NCBI GenBank assembly: GCA_020746105.1
Contig: CM036628.1
Coordinates: 19,735,191-19,799,190, forward strand
From: Trogon surrucura
Taxonomy: Eukaryota; Chordata; Aves; Trogoniformes; Trogonidae
Direction: 5' to 3'
DNA: 64,000 bases
Positions 1-13,200 of the stretch are shown here, piece by piece. The stretch's first letter is position 1, and every line of letters begins with the position of its first letter. The translations under genes and the position numbers were made by a program. Under the pieces are notes generated by a model, which did not search any database, was not told where the DNA came from, and saw only the letters and a program-made list of their open reading frames with translations.

Positions 1-3000
1 CTCTGGTGGGACTGGTGACTTTATATAAATATGATGAAGGAAAGGAGAAGGAAACTGAAGACTACGTCAATGAAACTGTAAGATGGTAGAAAGTTAATTT
101 TTCTATGTTGCACTAGGAATGAAGAAATCATCAGTTAAACACTTGACAGTTACAGGAAATCTTAAGCTGTATCTTATGTTTAATTTCACAACTGAAACAG
201 CAGTCAGAGCGTATAACTCACCAAACCAAACACCTTTTCTTTTAAAATAGAAGTCTGGTTAGACTTATCTCACATTTGATGTTTGTCAGATAACTGCAGT
301 CTGTGGAAATTGTAGCAATAAAGTTCCCACTAGAAGATCTCCCCATCCAAAAAATCGGATTACTGGGCACACAGCTATTTGAAAAATAATTTTTTTTATG
401 AGTTCTGGTCTGACCATGGAGGGCTCTATTCTTGGCACCAGTCATCATTCAACATAGGAAGCACTACGGTGATGATTTGTGCAAGCGTGGCCTTGATCCA
501 ACAAAGGACTTAAGTGCCCGCCTGGCTTCCCTGCATGTTGCTAAACCTCCAATTGATTACGTTCACATGATTCAAATCAAACTTAAGTGCATTGCTGGAG
601 CGGAGCCAGGGTGCAGCGAGCGCTGCGTGACTGAGCTCACCACGGGCAAAGGTTTGGAGATGGTCCCACTGAATTTCCCAGATCGAAATGCACGTCTCGG
701 CAGAAGGACAGCACACAGAAAATCTAGAGCCTGCTTAAAGCTTCCTCCTTTCTGAAAATTCCTCTGCAAGAATTAACGTCTGCTGTGATACTTAACAGTA
801 CACAGATGTGCTAATCTCCTCAATAAGCTGCATTTTGGTAGCGTATTTACATCTTCCAGTGCTTACAATTGCACCACTCCTGATGTCTCTTCCACTCTAG
901 GACAGACAGTGACATGACTTAACACCTACTTGCAAAGACATTATATTCTTTTCAATACTTGTAGGTCGTTGGTTCCAGAAAAGGAGATAACCGTTAAAGA
1001 TAATTCCTCATTCTGCCTCATCATCTCTATGCTGTCTTCCTCCGTCCTAATCTTTTAATAACACTTCAGATCATTTATTATAAAACCCTTTAAAATTGTA
1101 CACAAATATTAGTTTAATCAAGACAATACCATACAACCTTTCAGGGATTCAAAGTCATGACTTGTCAGATGACTGGAAAAAAATAAAAAATAAAATCAAG
1201 AGATGGGAAACACTGGTCACATTCAAAGTGAAGATCCTGGTCATGAGAAGAGGACAAGAAAACATTCCCCCACACCCTGTCTGATGGCTTGGGTCACTTC
1301 TGAAGAAGTACAGCCAGTAAGGAGCCAAGAGGAGTGGAAGTGGCTGTTTTGCACTTTTTGGTGCCCTATCAGATACAGTGCTGAAAGAGATTGCTATTGC
1401 CCTTTTCTCTAGCCAAGGTTCTCTTTGCAAGGTCAGGCTGGTACGTACACCGAGTCTGAGCTGAAACCAAAGAGTATTGGCTCTATATGCGGCAACAAGA
1501 AAGGTCAAAGCAAAGCTTCTTTTTCAGGGACTGAAGGAAAAAATCCTTGGAGACCAGAGTGACAACTGATAGCACTTAAATGAATGTTCTCTTTATCGCT
1601 TTTGTTATTAAGCACATTCAGACCTTGAAAAATCAGGTGCTCAGCTACATCTATGTCTCCTTTCAGAGCCAGAAGGACATCATGTTATAAGTACCAGTGG
1701 TTATTGCCACCAAACAGCTGTATAAGTAGCACTGCAGGAGTTTGGAATGCGAAGTTCTCACACAAAAATGTAACGAAAACGCACACACGATTCACAAAAC
1801 CAATCTTCTGACTTCAGCCTCTGAGCATCAGTAAATGTCATCACCTCAAGGTCACCAGTGTTTTGTGTACAAGTTGGGATACAGAGCTCACTGAGCTGTA
1901 TCTCTGGTTTAGATGAGGATTGAACATGCCATAGAGAGATTTTTAGGGCAAAAAGATGATCCCCTTCTGGTTGCCTGTGACACTCAAGTATCCGAAACAC
2001 AACTGATGTGAGCTCTTCATCATGTTGCTCTCTCAGCAACAGGAAAACAAAGCACCTGTTGGCTCTGCTGGCAGAAAAAGTTGTCCCACGATACTGATAG
2101 ATTTTCAATAGCTCCTTTTGATCTGGTAAACCTACTGAAGTGGTCAACCCCAAGCAGTTCAGTGGTGTAGCATATCAGGAAAAAAGTTAAGGCATTTTCT
2201 TCCTCTCTTTCCAGTTCTAAATGCCCAGTCAAATCCTGCATTTTGTTGAAATGATCTTGTAAGGGCTTTCTATGTCACATAGGTTCTATGAAAAAAAAAT
2301 AAATTTAAAAGGTCTGATAACTAGGCTGAAAATGACACGTGATGAGTTTATTTTGCACATTAGGAGATTTTCATGTTTCATTCCAAAACAGGTTGTTGCA
2401 TCTTGCTACTACAAAGTTGGCAGTTGTGCTGTATTTTGGATATACTGTGAACACATTTTGATTTGATTCTGGCAGGCTCCCAGTTAAGCTGAATTACAAT
2501 GAATGCCAACACATTACAATTTCTTTCAGTAAACACAAGCCACAGCTTCTTAGGCAAACAGCCATATGCCATGTTCTCACACTATTCATTTTTAACCTAA
2601 AGAGATGAATTTAACTGTTGCTTATGAAGAAAAAAAAAAAAGACAGTCAATGGAACTCCTCTCATAATTGAAAAAGCTGAATTTGTCTCAGTGTCAGGTA
2701 AAGATCTGCACTGTACAGCTACATCAAGTGGAGAATGGCAATTCCATTTCCAAGGACTAGAAACAGAAGTGACAGCAGGAAGGTGATACCTCCCATCGTC
2801 TCTATTTTTCTCCGTGCCCGCTCGAGTAGGGAGGGATCAGCTCCTGTGGTCACAAACACGTTTCAAAGCTCCTGCAAACCAGCAATTGCTGCTGCGTGGA
2901 GACATCTAACCATGCCAGTTTGAGAAGTGTTTTCAGACTGAAGCAAATTCCCTTTGAGAATTGAGAAATTTATTTTAGAGACCATCTTGGAATTTTAGTT

Positions 3001-6000
3001 AAAAATGCACGATGATGAACCAAGCTGGGCAGGGCCACGGCCAGAACTCAGTTCACCCCTTCGTAAAGATTTCATGAGTATGTATGACATGAACTTCCAG
3101 ACAACTAAATATGTAGCTCCACAAGCTTCTCAGAAAACTGTTTCTGTTCAAAGTGTAATATTGATCAAAATATTCCCACTACTTCCTCGTTTCTTCAAGA
3201 CAGCTCTGACAAAACTCCTCTGATAAGTCAGTGACAGGCAGAAGCACCGTTGGCAGATAGCGCTTTCGTTAATCTTTTTAAACCTTAGTAGAAATGACAA
3301 CTCTCTTCCTTGAAGCCTGTCCAATAGGCGAAACACGATGGGAGAGCTCAAATTCATGTAAAGAAATTATATGTATTATTACTATTGATAATACTACCTT
3401 ACCCTTACTTTTCTTTGTGCACAAGGCTCCGCGCTCACTACCGTTCTCTGTTCCACAGGTAGGAAAACCGAACCGAAGAGATGCAAAGAAATTTTCAGGA
3501 AATCACTCTGAGATCAGTGTGAGAACTAGAAATAGGCCCCGCGTCTGTTTGAAACTTTCAGGCACGGGCTTAATTACTGGGGAAAAATTAGAATCTCCTC
3601 TAACCGGAAGTGAAAGGGAGCACACACACCAATCTTCCACACAATACTCATGGTCTCCGAGAGAATAAAGAAAAATGTATGACATAAAATTTAAAAAAAA
3701 AAAAAAAAAAAGGCAAGGTGTAAGTATTTGCAACAAGCACGGTTCAAGCCACATTTTCCTCTAATGCATTTGAGTCCATAATCAAAATAAATTCAACGAA
3801 GTACTGTAAATGAGACGTGGAAAATTACATCTACTTGGTCTACCACATCTTAATCATATTCTTCATGCCAAAAAATTCAAATTACTATGTATTATGTATT
3901 CACACATTCTGTCGCTCGCTCTCTACTTGTTTTCCCACACATCTCTTGTTCACTTTGTAAATGTTATATCAGCATCCTTGTCTTTTTGGTTTTACCCCCC
4001 GTATTCTCATTTCTTAGTCTCAGTATCTCTGTTCAGCTACCCATTCTGTTTATTCCATTTGCCCCTATTTCCTAACCTGCAATTTCTGCTACCATTTCTA
4101 CTAATGTGCAGCTGAGTGGCTGCTGGGAGCACAATAATGATGCAGACACAGTACAGTTTGCAGTCCAGCTCTGCTTGCACTCCACCCTATTCCATTCTAA
4201 ACAATTTTAATTCCACTCTGCAAGTATGTGGCATTCGCATTTTTCTCGCCCCAAAACAGCACGTCAGCGCGATGCCAAAATTCATCCCCTTCAAAAGCTT
4301 TATTAGCAGGTTAATAAAAGTAATTTCTATTCTACGTTTCTCTTAAATTTAGTTGTGCCCTAGCATGCAAATTTTCCCAGTCCTTAATTCTCAAATGTTT
4401 TAAAACAGTGTTCTCACAGCTCTCCCACGACCAGCTCTCTGACTGCACTAAACCTGCAGGCCTCCAAATCTCCACATGGTTTCAATCTCTGATCAACAGA
4501 TAAGTCAACAGAAGAGTCAACTTCCAGCTGCACCAAGAAACGTTTGAGAAATTTCAGGAGGAAATACAACTGTGACCTCTCAAAAACAATAAATATATGA
4601 AGCATTTCACCACTGTTTCCAAAACTGAAAGCCGTTCACGGACTACAGTATGAGCAAACACTGCTTTCTGTCTCCCTTCAGAAACAAAACAGATATAAGC
4701 TGGTTCATCACCGAGCAGTGCCCTTGTAGCCACACACCTTGATGAGTGACAGCTCGTTTCCAAATTTCTACACCCGCCTCTAGCGCAAGGTCAGTCTTTT
4801 CAGAAGCGCAAGAAAGGACGTGACTGCCAATGTGAAACATCAACCTCAGCTGAAAGGCTCCTCGTTCCATGTTCATCTTCTAGGAGAATTTGCAAGATTT
4901 CATTTCGCTCGCCTCGCTCACATTGAATGGTAAAAACAGGAACAAGGGCTGCCTAAAACTTTTAATATTAATTTTATTTGAATGCTACTGGATTTGCTGC
5001 TATAACGTGAACTAAGGTAGAAACTGATTAAAAATTCCCTCAAATTTACCCTTATCTCCCAGTTCCAGTTTGGAAGGTCTAGTTATCTCACACAGGCACA
5101 AACACCTTTTCTTTTTCACTCTTATGCTCCTCATCCTTTAATTACTCAGTCTTTTTTGATCTTAAGCACTCTCTGCTCCCCTCTCTCTTGAAAGACATCA
5201 GGTCTCTCTGGGAAGCCACCTCCGAACTCTTCACAGCTCCTCCACCACCTCACCTTTCAAGCTTCATGGCACATTTTCTCTTCCTCCTGCACACATTTCC
5301 TTTCTGCCGTTTTTTTAAAAATCGGCTTTTTTACACAATCCATTAAAACTGCTCCCTTTCATTTTCATAGTCATAGCAGGCAGACCGTCCTCATGAAATA
5401 CATTAACAATAAACTTAAAAGGCTGCATCGATAAAAAGGCTGAAGTATTGTCCAAACAGGACTGTGCAACTTCGAGAACTAGACCAGTAGAATTGGGATG
5501 AAATACAACAATACAACGGGTCATGCCATCTGGGAACTATTAACAGATTAACATTGCGGTGCAGAGAGTCAGCAGTTACAACCAATACAAAAAAAAAAAA
5601 ATAAAAGAAAAATAAAGAAAAGTGGAAAAGGGGGGAACCTGAGAGTACTCTGGCGACCAAGACAGGGCTTCCTGACAGCAATTAGGTGAGGTTATGAGGA
5701 AGGGAAATACAAATCTCAAGCGAACTGGGAGATAGATTTTCTATGTTTTAATTTACTCCTACTAAAATTAGTCAAATACATGTAGCAAATACCTCCTTCT
5801 CTATTGTAAACCTGTCAAAATTTCCTTAATAATCAGCTGTCTTACTGCTAAGCAAAACCACGCAGCTTAGACTTCGCCACAAATGTAAATGATTTGAAGT
5901 GCAATCTAAACGCTCATTGTCACTATCTTAATGTTTTGGTTTTACGTCTGGAATGATTTGATTCTCTTTGAATCCAGAGCCTACAAGACCTGTTACCCAT

Positions 6001-9000
6001 CCAAATTTTAACTGCAAATTCTAGTACATAAATGTCTAGAGTGACCAAAACAGAGCAAGAGGGACATCTTACCCTCCCATCCACTGACAGAGCAGTTAGC
6101 TGCAGAACTGTTTAATTTTTCTACAAGGATGTGAAGTTTCATTCTTCACCCAACAAATAAGATCTTAAAGTTCAAAATCAAGTCAGTAGAACAATATTAC
6201 CGCAGCACCGCTCAGGCAAATTAATGTTACTGCTTCCTCGTGTTTTATGGACTGTCTCCTGCTCCATCCGCATTTTTCACACATTTTCAGAGAAAACCTT
6301 ACAAAATTTAGATGATTGTATTGAGAATGCTGTGATTTTCTGCTCAGCTCCCAGCAATTCTGATTTCAATTCAATATTTAGTAGAAATTGCTGGATTTAC
6401 CTCTAAGAAACCTCTCTGGAAAAAAGGACCGAGGAGGAATATCAGCACTGAGGAGGCGATGACAGAATCTCAGAGCGTTACTGATCAACAGGTTTTTCTT
6501 TGTGACAGACCCACATTCAAGAAAATATTGAAGCAGAGTTGTATATAACAACTGAGGTGTCCCACAGGGACAGTTCTCTTTTCTGACTACATCTGCTCGT
6601 ACAAGCTTTCATAAGAATTATCCTTTGCCTTGTCAAGTTTTGAGTGCCTTAGGAGATATTTAATTCACTGCCACTGAATTTAGCATATACGCAACCACCA
6701 GTGTAAGTTGCTAGCATAATTTCTGGGTTAACCAGGCACTTTTCACGTCACGTTATATTAACGCAGTGTAAAATTGAGCTTTGTCACATTTATCAATTTT
6801 ATCAGATTACCCAAGTTAGCACATTTTTCCAGCAAGTTTGCAGTGCTTGTTATGTAACACAAAAACATTCTGCCATTACCTCAGACTTTATTTAGCTTTA
6901 AAATTTTTTTTTTAGGCATGTGAAACTTCCTGCGCAATTATTAAAACTATAAATATCACAAATGCACTAACAAACGTAGACCTGAAAGTGCAAAATTGTT
7001 TGCTCAAGTGCACAACTTTGCCCTAGAAGGAAAAACATAACAAGGTTTTGGAGTGTGAAGAACGAGAAGTGGAGAAAGTAATAATTAGAAGGGGGAGGTT
7101 GTTCGGGTTTTATTGTTGCTAAAAAAAAGAAAAAGGAGACAAGTAAAAGTAATTTCAAAATTTAGTATAAATCGTATTTCCATATTTTCTTCTTTCAACA
7201 ACTTGTGGATCCTCCTATCTTACACACTGAAAACCAGTCAGTTCACAAACACTTGTAGATGCTTTAACTTGTTTTATGGGTTTTTTTGCCCCTCTCCATA
7301 ATGAATTAAAGTCACAGTTGATATTTATAACTTCAACATTAAGACAAAATGCCCAGAGGAGTTTTGGCGAGAGTCGCTCAAAGCGCTACACTCTTGAGAA
7401 CATTACTCCTTGTAGAGACTCAAGCATTATACATCAGAGATGTTCTGCTGTTACAAAGACAGGTTGTTCATTAATGTTCACCCGTTACTATGGCAGTTAT
7501 GTCAGATTTTCATCTGCAACGCTCTCGTCGTGGCAATCTCCTATCGCCCCCATCAAAGAGACTGAAATATTATTTTATTACACACATTCTGAATTCTTTC
7601 ATTCTCTTCTAAGACCTACCAAAGGCATTCAAAGGCAGCGTGCAGCAATGCCCTAGCAGAGAAGCAAATTAGAGATCTTGTTCAGAAGATGTACAGGACG
7701 CAAGTAGATTTTAATTTTAATTATTTTTAAAGCCCAATCAACTCCCAGAAACTGCAGAAGACTCATCAATGTTGTCATATCTAGTTCTGGCATTATTCAA
7801 TAAGTCTGTCCGTAATTTCCATCGATGAACGTATTTTTCACCCATCATAAGGACGACAGGTTACACATTAAAAACTTCAGACATGCGCATACCTTGGGGA
7901 ATAAAGTGTGAATAGGAGGCTGTATGTAAAGTTTCACCTCCTCCACCTGAAAACAGTAAAAACATGGGAAATGCAAACCTAGAATTTCAGGCTCCGTTTT
8001 CAAAGAGTCCCCCACTTGCGTTTCTCATGAATGAGGCAGGAAAACAAATTTGTGCCCTTATTTTAGTGAATTCTAACAGCATTCAGCTGCAATTAAACTT
8101 CATCTATAAAAATGAAGAGAAACTTACTATGTTAGGAAGGGAAAAATCACCTATTGCACCACACTCAGAAGTCTGTCCTAGGCCAGTAGTTTCCCCTCTC
8201 TCCTGGCAGCCACAGCAGATGCTGAACAACAGGACAGAACTCGGGTAATCCTGCTGGTTATAGTACATAAGTCTGAAACCTCAGCACTTATTCTTACGTT
8301 TCATTTCCTACTTTCAATAAGTACTCATCCACAAAAGGATTTCTCCTTCCCCCTCCCCCCAATATTTTGACATTACTTCAATTTCAGACAATGCTCCAGA
8401 CACATTTCCTGCAAATATCCTCCTGAGTTCCACTAGTAAGGAGTTATTTATTTTACATTATATTTTCAACTTGGCAGACAAGTGATGTTATGTATAATAC
8501 AGTTTAACAGAGGCGCATGTAATGCTCAAATTAGGCAATTACTTGTAAAAGAGTTGTGATGAGTACCGCACTTAAACTCAATCACGCTCTTTTTTCAATA
8601 TTTTTCCTGCACTGTGTACAGGCCACAGCTTCCTAAATGGATGTAGATATCCAAGCACTGAAATGAATCATTAGCAGTCAAATTAAACTTGCTATCGAAA
8701 TGCAACTCTATTGTTATCCAATGAAAAATGATCAAATGACTGCAGCAGGAAAATCTAATAACAGCTCATTTGTGACCTGTCATCATCTGCCACAGCACTT
8801 AATTCACAGTAACATACACTTACCAATTATTTTCTACCCGTATGTAGTTTTGTATCTCTAAAGTAATTTCAGGATTCGGCTATGCAACTTAATTTTTGAA
8901 TGAGTGGTTCCCAGGGAATGTACTATCAGAGTAACAGGCTGAAGGAAAGAGGGAAGCTGAGAACTTTCTTGGGAAAGCACGAGGTAGGTTCTTTCAAGAT

Positions 9001-10181
9001 TTGAACAGGAAAAGATAAGGAAAAAAGGAAAGCCTAAAACTAAGTCAAGACATATCCACCTTTATGCTGAGCTTATTTTGTGAGAACTAAGAGCCAGGAA
9101 GGAGACAGAAGCAGTAGCACACGAGTTCTCCTTATTACCAATCTCAGCTGTTGAAAGGTCTTTACATTTGACGTTAAATATAGACATGCACACCTCGCAC
9201 CAACGCTTGGCAGAGAGCAAGCCAGTCTCCCGGTGACACAGCCGGCAGTGACCTTACTAAAAGGGTCCTGCTTTCAGCAGTCTCTTCACATCTGAGTTTT
9301 CCAGCAAGCAGAGAGAATCCTCCTTTTAAATAGAAATTTTGCAAAACCAAGTACTGAGCTTTTTATTTTTCCTCAGTAGCTCTCAGAGGCTTTACAGATA
9401 ATATTCTGCAGAAACACGAAATGTAACAGAACAGGGCAACAGCACACCAGCCTCAGATGCAGAAATGTCTCAAAACTCAGCATAAGCATGAAGGTGTGAT
9501 CGTCATCGAATCATGAATGTGATTTAAAATTAAATCTCCTACAGAGACTTGATATATCGGGACTTGTCCATACAGGCTATTCAGCCTTTGAGGCTGATTC
9601 TACACCTGTGTGACACAGTGAGCAACTCAGGAAAGGGAGACGTAGGTGAGGGGTTGTGTGATGGCTACACAACCTAGCACTAGGTCACATCGTGGAAGAG
9701 CTCCAGCAGATGCTAAGATGATGGGGTGCTTGGAAAGAGCATGAAAGAAATCCCCACCCCAAGATCTTTTCTTCTGTAAAGCAAATGGATTAGACAGAAG
9801 TAACATCACACAGTACAGGGAGGAGTCCAGCAAAGGGACATTTTAGAGGGAGCAGCCTGCCGCTGATGGGAACTTGGGATAATCCAGAAGTTGCTCATTT
9901 AAGAAACAAAATAGGCTCTTCTGAGAAGGAGGAAGCACCTAAAATGCCCTTTTACTTCTTGACTGGCGTCTAGATGAGTCACAGCGCTGTGAAGTAAACA
10001 TGGATTTGTCAGTTATATTCATTACTTTTCCGCTACGTCGTGAAGACTTTAAACGGCTCATCCGAAATATGTCATTCTGTAATCTTTAAGCATCTAAATT
10101 ATAATGACACAAGCGTTACAAAACCGTGGCTTTTTCCTGACTCAGATCTGTACTTCAGCATCATTTTTTTACTTCTCCCAG
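1..10181. other. Non-coding stretch, no supportable gene
   Basis: AT-rich sequence with frequent stops in all frames. The longest open frames are about 130 codons, have no recognisable domain, and are not bounded by convincing splice signals. Short A or T homopolymers occur, for example near 2,630, 3,693, 5,590 and 6,900. If the CNKSR start exon at 49.6 kb is correct, this is probably part of its long first intron or intergenic DNA. Apart from the poly(A)-adjacent site listed separately, I see nothing here that can be named. Confidence 0.6.
3664..3711 (+). other. AATAAA hexamer followed by an A19 tract
   Basis: A canonical polyadenylation hexamer AATAAA (3,664-3,669) is followed 23 bases later by a run of 19 A (3,693-3,711). 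This is the arrangement seen at the 3' end of a reverse-transcribed mRNA. The preceding 370 bases contain an open frame of 124 codons ending just before the hexamer, but its product is not recognisable. No target-site duplication was identified. Chance co-occurrence in A-rich DNA is a reasonable alternative. Confidence 0.25.
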
Positions 10182-10222
10182 GCGTCAGGGAGCAGAGCGA
10201 GCCGACTGCTTCCGCAGGGCAG
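10182..10222 (+). other. Exon-like segment of 41 nt (weak)
   Basis: A pyrimidine-rich acceptor (T7 run then cttctcccag) ends at 10,181. A strong donor, GCAG followed by GTGAGC, begins at 10,223. The 41 bases between them are GC-rich and open in all three frames, so the segment gives no frame information. No matching neighbouring exons were found. It could be a micro-exon or non-coding exon of an unknown + strand transcript, or chance. Confidence 0.2.
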
Positions 10223-13200
10223 GTGAGCTGGGAGCCAAGGGTGACCCCAGCAGCGTCCTCACCAACTGAGGGCAGGCCCCTGCACCCAAATATAACGGGC
10301 AGAACCGGGTGTTGGGCACCAGTCACAGACAAGTCATGAAGCGGATCCCAGGAGGCCAGTTGAGAACGAAAGTTGACAGGATGAAGGAGAAGATTATGAT
10401 GTACATCAACTGTCAGTATAAAAGCAAACTAGTAATGTGCAAATCCATGCTATCGTCACAAGAAATGCTCTCCTTCTTTGAAAATACATACACGTATGAA
10501 AAGAATTTCTGATAATACACTAATAGATATAAGCATCGCTTTGTTGAACCACAGCGGATAGCCAGTATGTGAAAGGAAGGAACGGACAAACTGAAAGAGA
10601 ACCATCACACAGTGGAAAGTAAAATACACGGGTCTCAGTGGGATAATAAACCCGCCGAGACTATCTGGGAGAGCCCTGCAGCCATCACACCATCATTCAA
10701 AGTATTATTAATGTGAGTGAAATCTTCATCCACCTGTACAATGCATAGAATTCTGGGAGAAAAGTTCCAAAGCCTTCTGTGCTCAGCTTTCCATCATAAT
10801 CTCCTATTGATAACTTGTGCAAGTCGGAGCCACCCAGGAGACTAAAAAGCCTCTTACGTGGGTTTTCTCAGACAGAAGGGAAATACTAAAATATTTCATC
10901 TCATTCCTGGTTCACCATAACATTGAAATGGCCAAATTTTGAGGGGCAAAATACAAGAACCAAAAGGCAACGCTTCTCTTAGTAAGAGAGGGCACAAAAC
11001 ATGTAATGTGCATATCATTAAAAGGTACATCCTCCTCTGTTACAAAGATTTTAAACCAATTTCTGTGATCTATAGTATTAGAAAGCATTTACAGGTTCAG
11101 AGCATTTTCAATTCAGTGCAATAATTTTTAAATCTTTACAAAAAGTCTCTCCTAAGTACAGGTCCTGAAGCCATTGTCTCTGACACACGCGTAGCCAAAA
11201 ATACACAAGAGCATGAAGGCCACCACTTCTTTGTGTATATTATTTTCAGAATGTTATTTTAAGGAAGTCATTTCCAGAAATGACATTTCACAGCTTTAAA
11301 TTTATTGTCAAATACCAGCCAGTAATTGCTTTTGCCAACAGACTAAGAGAAGCCATTAGTATGATTTCAGCTCTGTAATCAACACACGCGCTCAGCCACA
11401 CCACTCGCTCTGACTCATTCCTTGCACAGACTCTAATTAACTTCCGAAGGAAAGCCAGGGGATTCCTGTTCGAGTCATAATGCTATTGAGACATTATGCA
11501 AAATTTCACCTCTAGGAAATGATCTCGTCTAACCGTGATTGCATCTCACCAACAATGCAGAAAGCTTTCTAATTTGGTCACAAAGAGAATATAATCATCT
11601 GTTAGCAAGAGTGAGGGAAGGTTGGGCTTCTGGGATTGGTTTTTTTTTTTTTGTTTGGTTTGTTTTTTTCCTTTTAAACTGAAAGTATATCTGGAAAAAT
11701 TATTATTGAGAAAGTACCATAGATACAACTGGATTCTGTATTGTAGGTTTTGAACCTATACAGTATATTACCTGATATTCAGTTATCAAATTAGGAAGGT
11801 AGTGACTTCACACTCGCGCTTTCCGAGACCCAGCGTTGCTGAGGCTGCCATCACCAACAGGCTTCCTCCATTAATGGGGTGGAGGGAGGACATATCTTAG
11901 ATAACTTACACAAAGTCATATAGTACAACTGAAAAAAACCAACCCAAAATCTCCAAATTACGACCCTTGAAGAGCATCTTGGGTTTTTTCCCCAGCATAT
12001 TTGAAATTTATTGAAAAAAAGTACTAAGGTGACATTGAAATTGGGCTTTACAAGAGAGAAGGCGGCAAAGGATGCCCAATTCAGTTATTATTTGTCCTTC
12101 TTTTATGTTTTGCTCTCCTGACTACGTAATAGACACTGCAGTCCCTTTTCCCTTACCTATCCTGTCGCAACATCCTGTATTTACACCTCGTCTGCTTCTG
12201 CAACAGAGTAAAAAAATCCCCCTTTTCACATTGCAAGTCATTCTTGTATTATTACAATCTTATCAATCTTCTATTATTCAGTGCTTCCTTTGAACCACGT
12301 TTTATATATCTTCATTATTCACATCCATTGGCAGGTGATTCATTTTTTGACATGCAATTACCACAATTCCTTTCTGTCCTTCATTAAAAATTTCTGCTGT
12401 CCTTAAATAGCAGATCCCTGCAAATAAAACGGATAGACTACAGGAAGATTGGTAAAAATGTAAATAATAATGACATTAGGGTAAGGGTACAACCCAATCT
12501 GGATAATTTAATAAGTTTGATCCATTCAAAGTGATTTTAATTTTTTTTTTTTAATGGCCAAATATGATTTGCACATTCAGGAATGTAGACTGTAGGGCAT
12601 ACTTTCAGAATGGGGGCACACATCAGGGAAATCAGATACTCTGAAAAAGACTTGAGATGGTCCAGTAACTTAATACGAGCCCCAGGATATAAAGCTGTGG
12701 TGAAAGACATAACTTGATCCTTGGATAAATATGTAAGAATGTACTGACAAATAGGGGAGCAATTTTACCTCTGGATGTACCGCGGGTGAAATGGTACTTG
12801 AATACCCCACCCGACTCGGACGCCTACAATTTTAGGACGTTAAAAAAATAAATCAGAGAAGATGCCTACAAGTGATACAGGATTTAGAAGAACATCCTGA
12901 GATAGTCTCCTCAACTCATTTAATTTATCAAAAAATAAGACTGAAGTGATGCTGCTACAATTTATTAGTACCTCTTCAACAGGAAAGTATTAGGAACCGA
13001 AGCACTTCAACTTTAGCAGGGAAAGACTGGTTGAAATTTAAAGCCAGCCAAAAAAGATGGAAATCAGCTGCTTTAAAAAACAAACAACAGAACGTTGGAA
13101 AACCCGTCAGTGAATGTTGTTAAACAGAAGAAAAAGCACCCTGGAGAAGTGATGGATATTTTGTTTCTTAATATTTTGAAAACTCCATGTTAGTGAACTA

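Noticed and set aside
1758..2153. 131-codon - strand open frame
   Set aside because: No recognisable domain, no clear splice sites at its edges, and a competing overlapping frame on the same strand. Chance is adequate.
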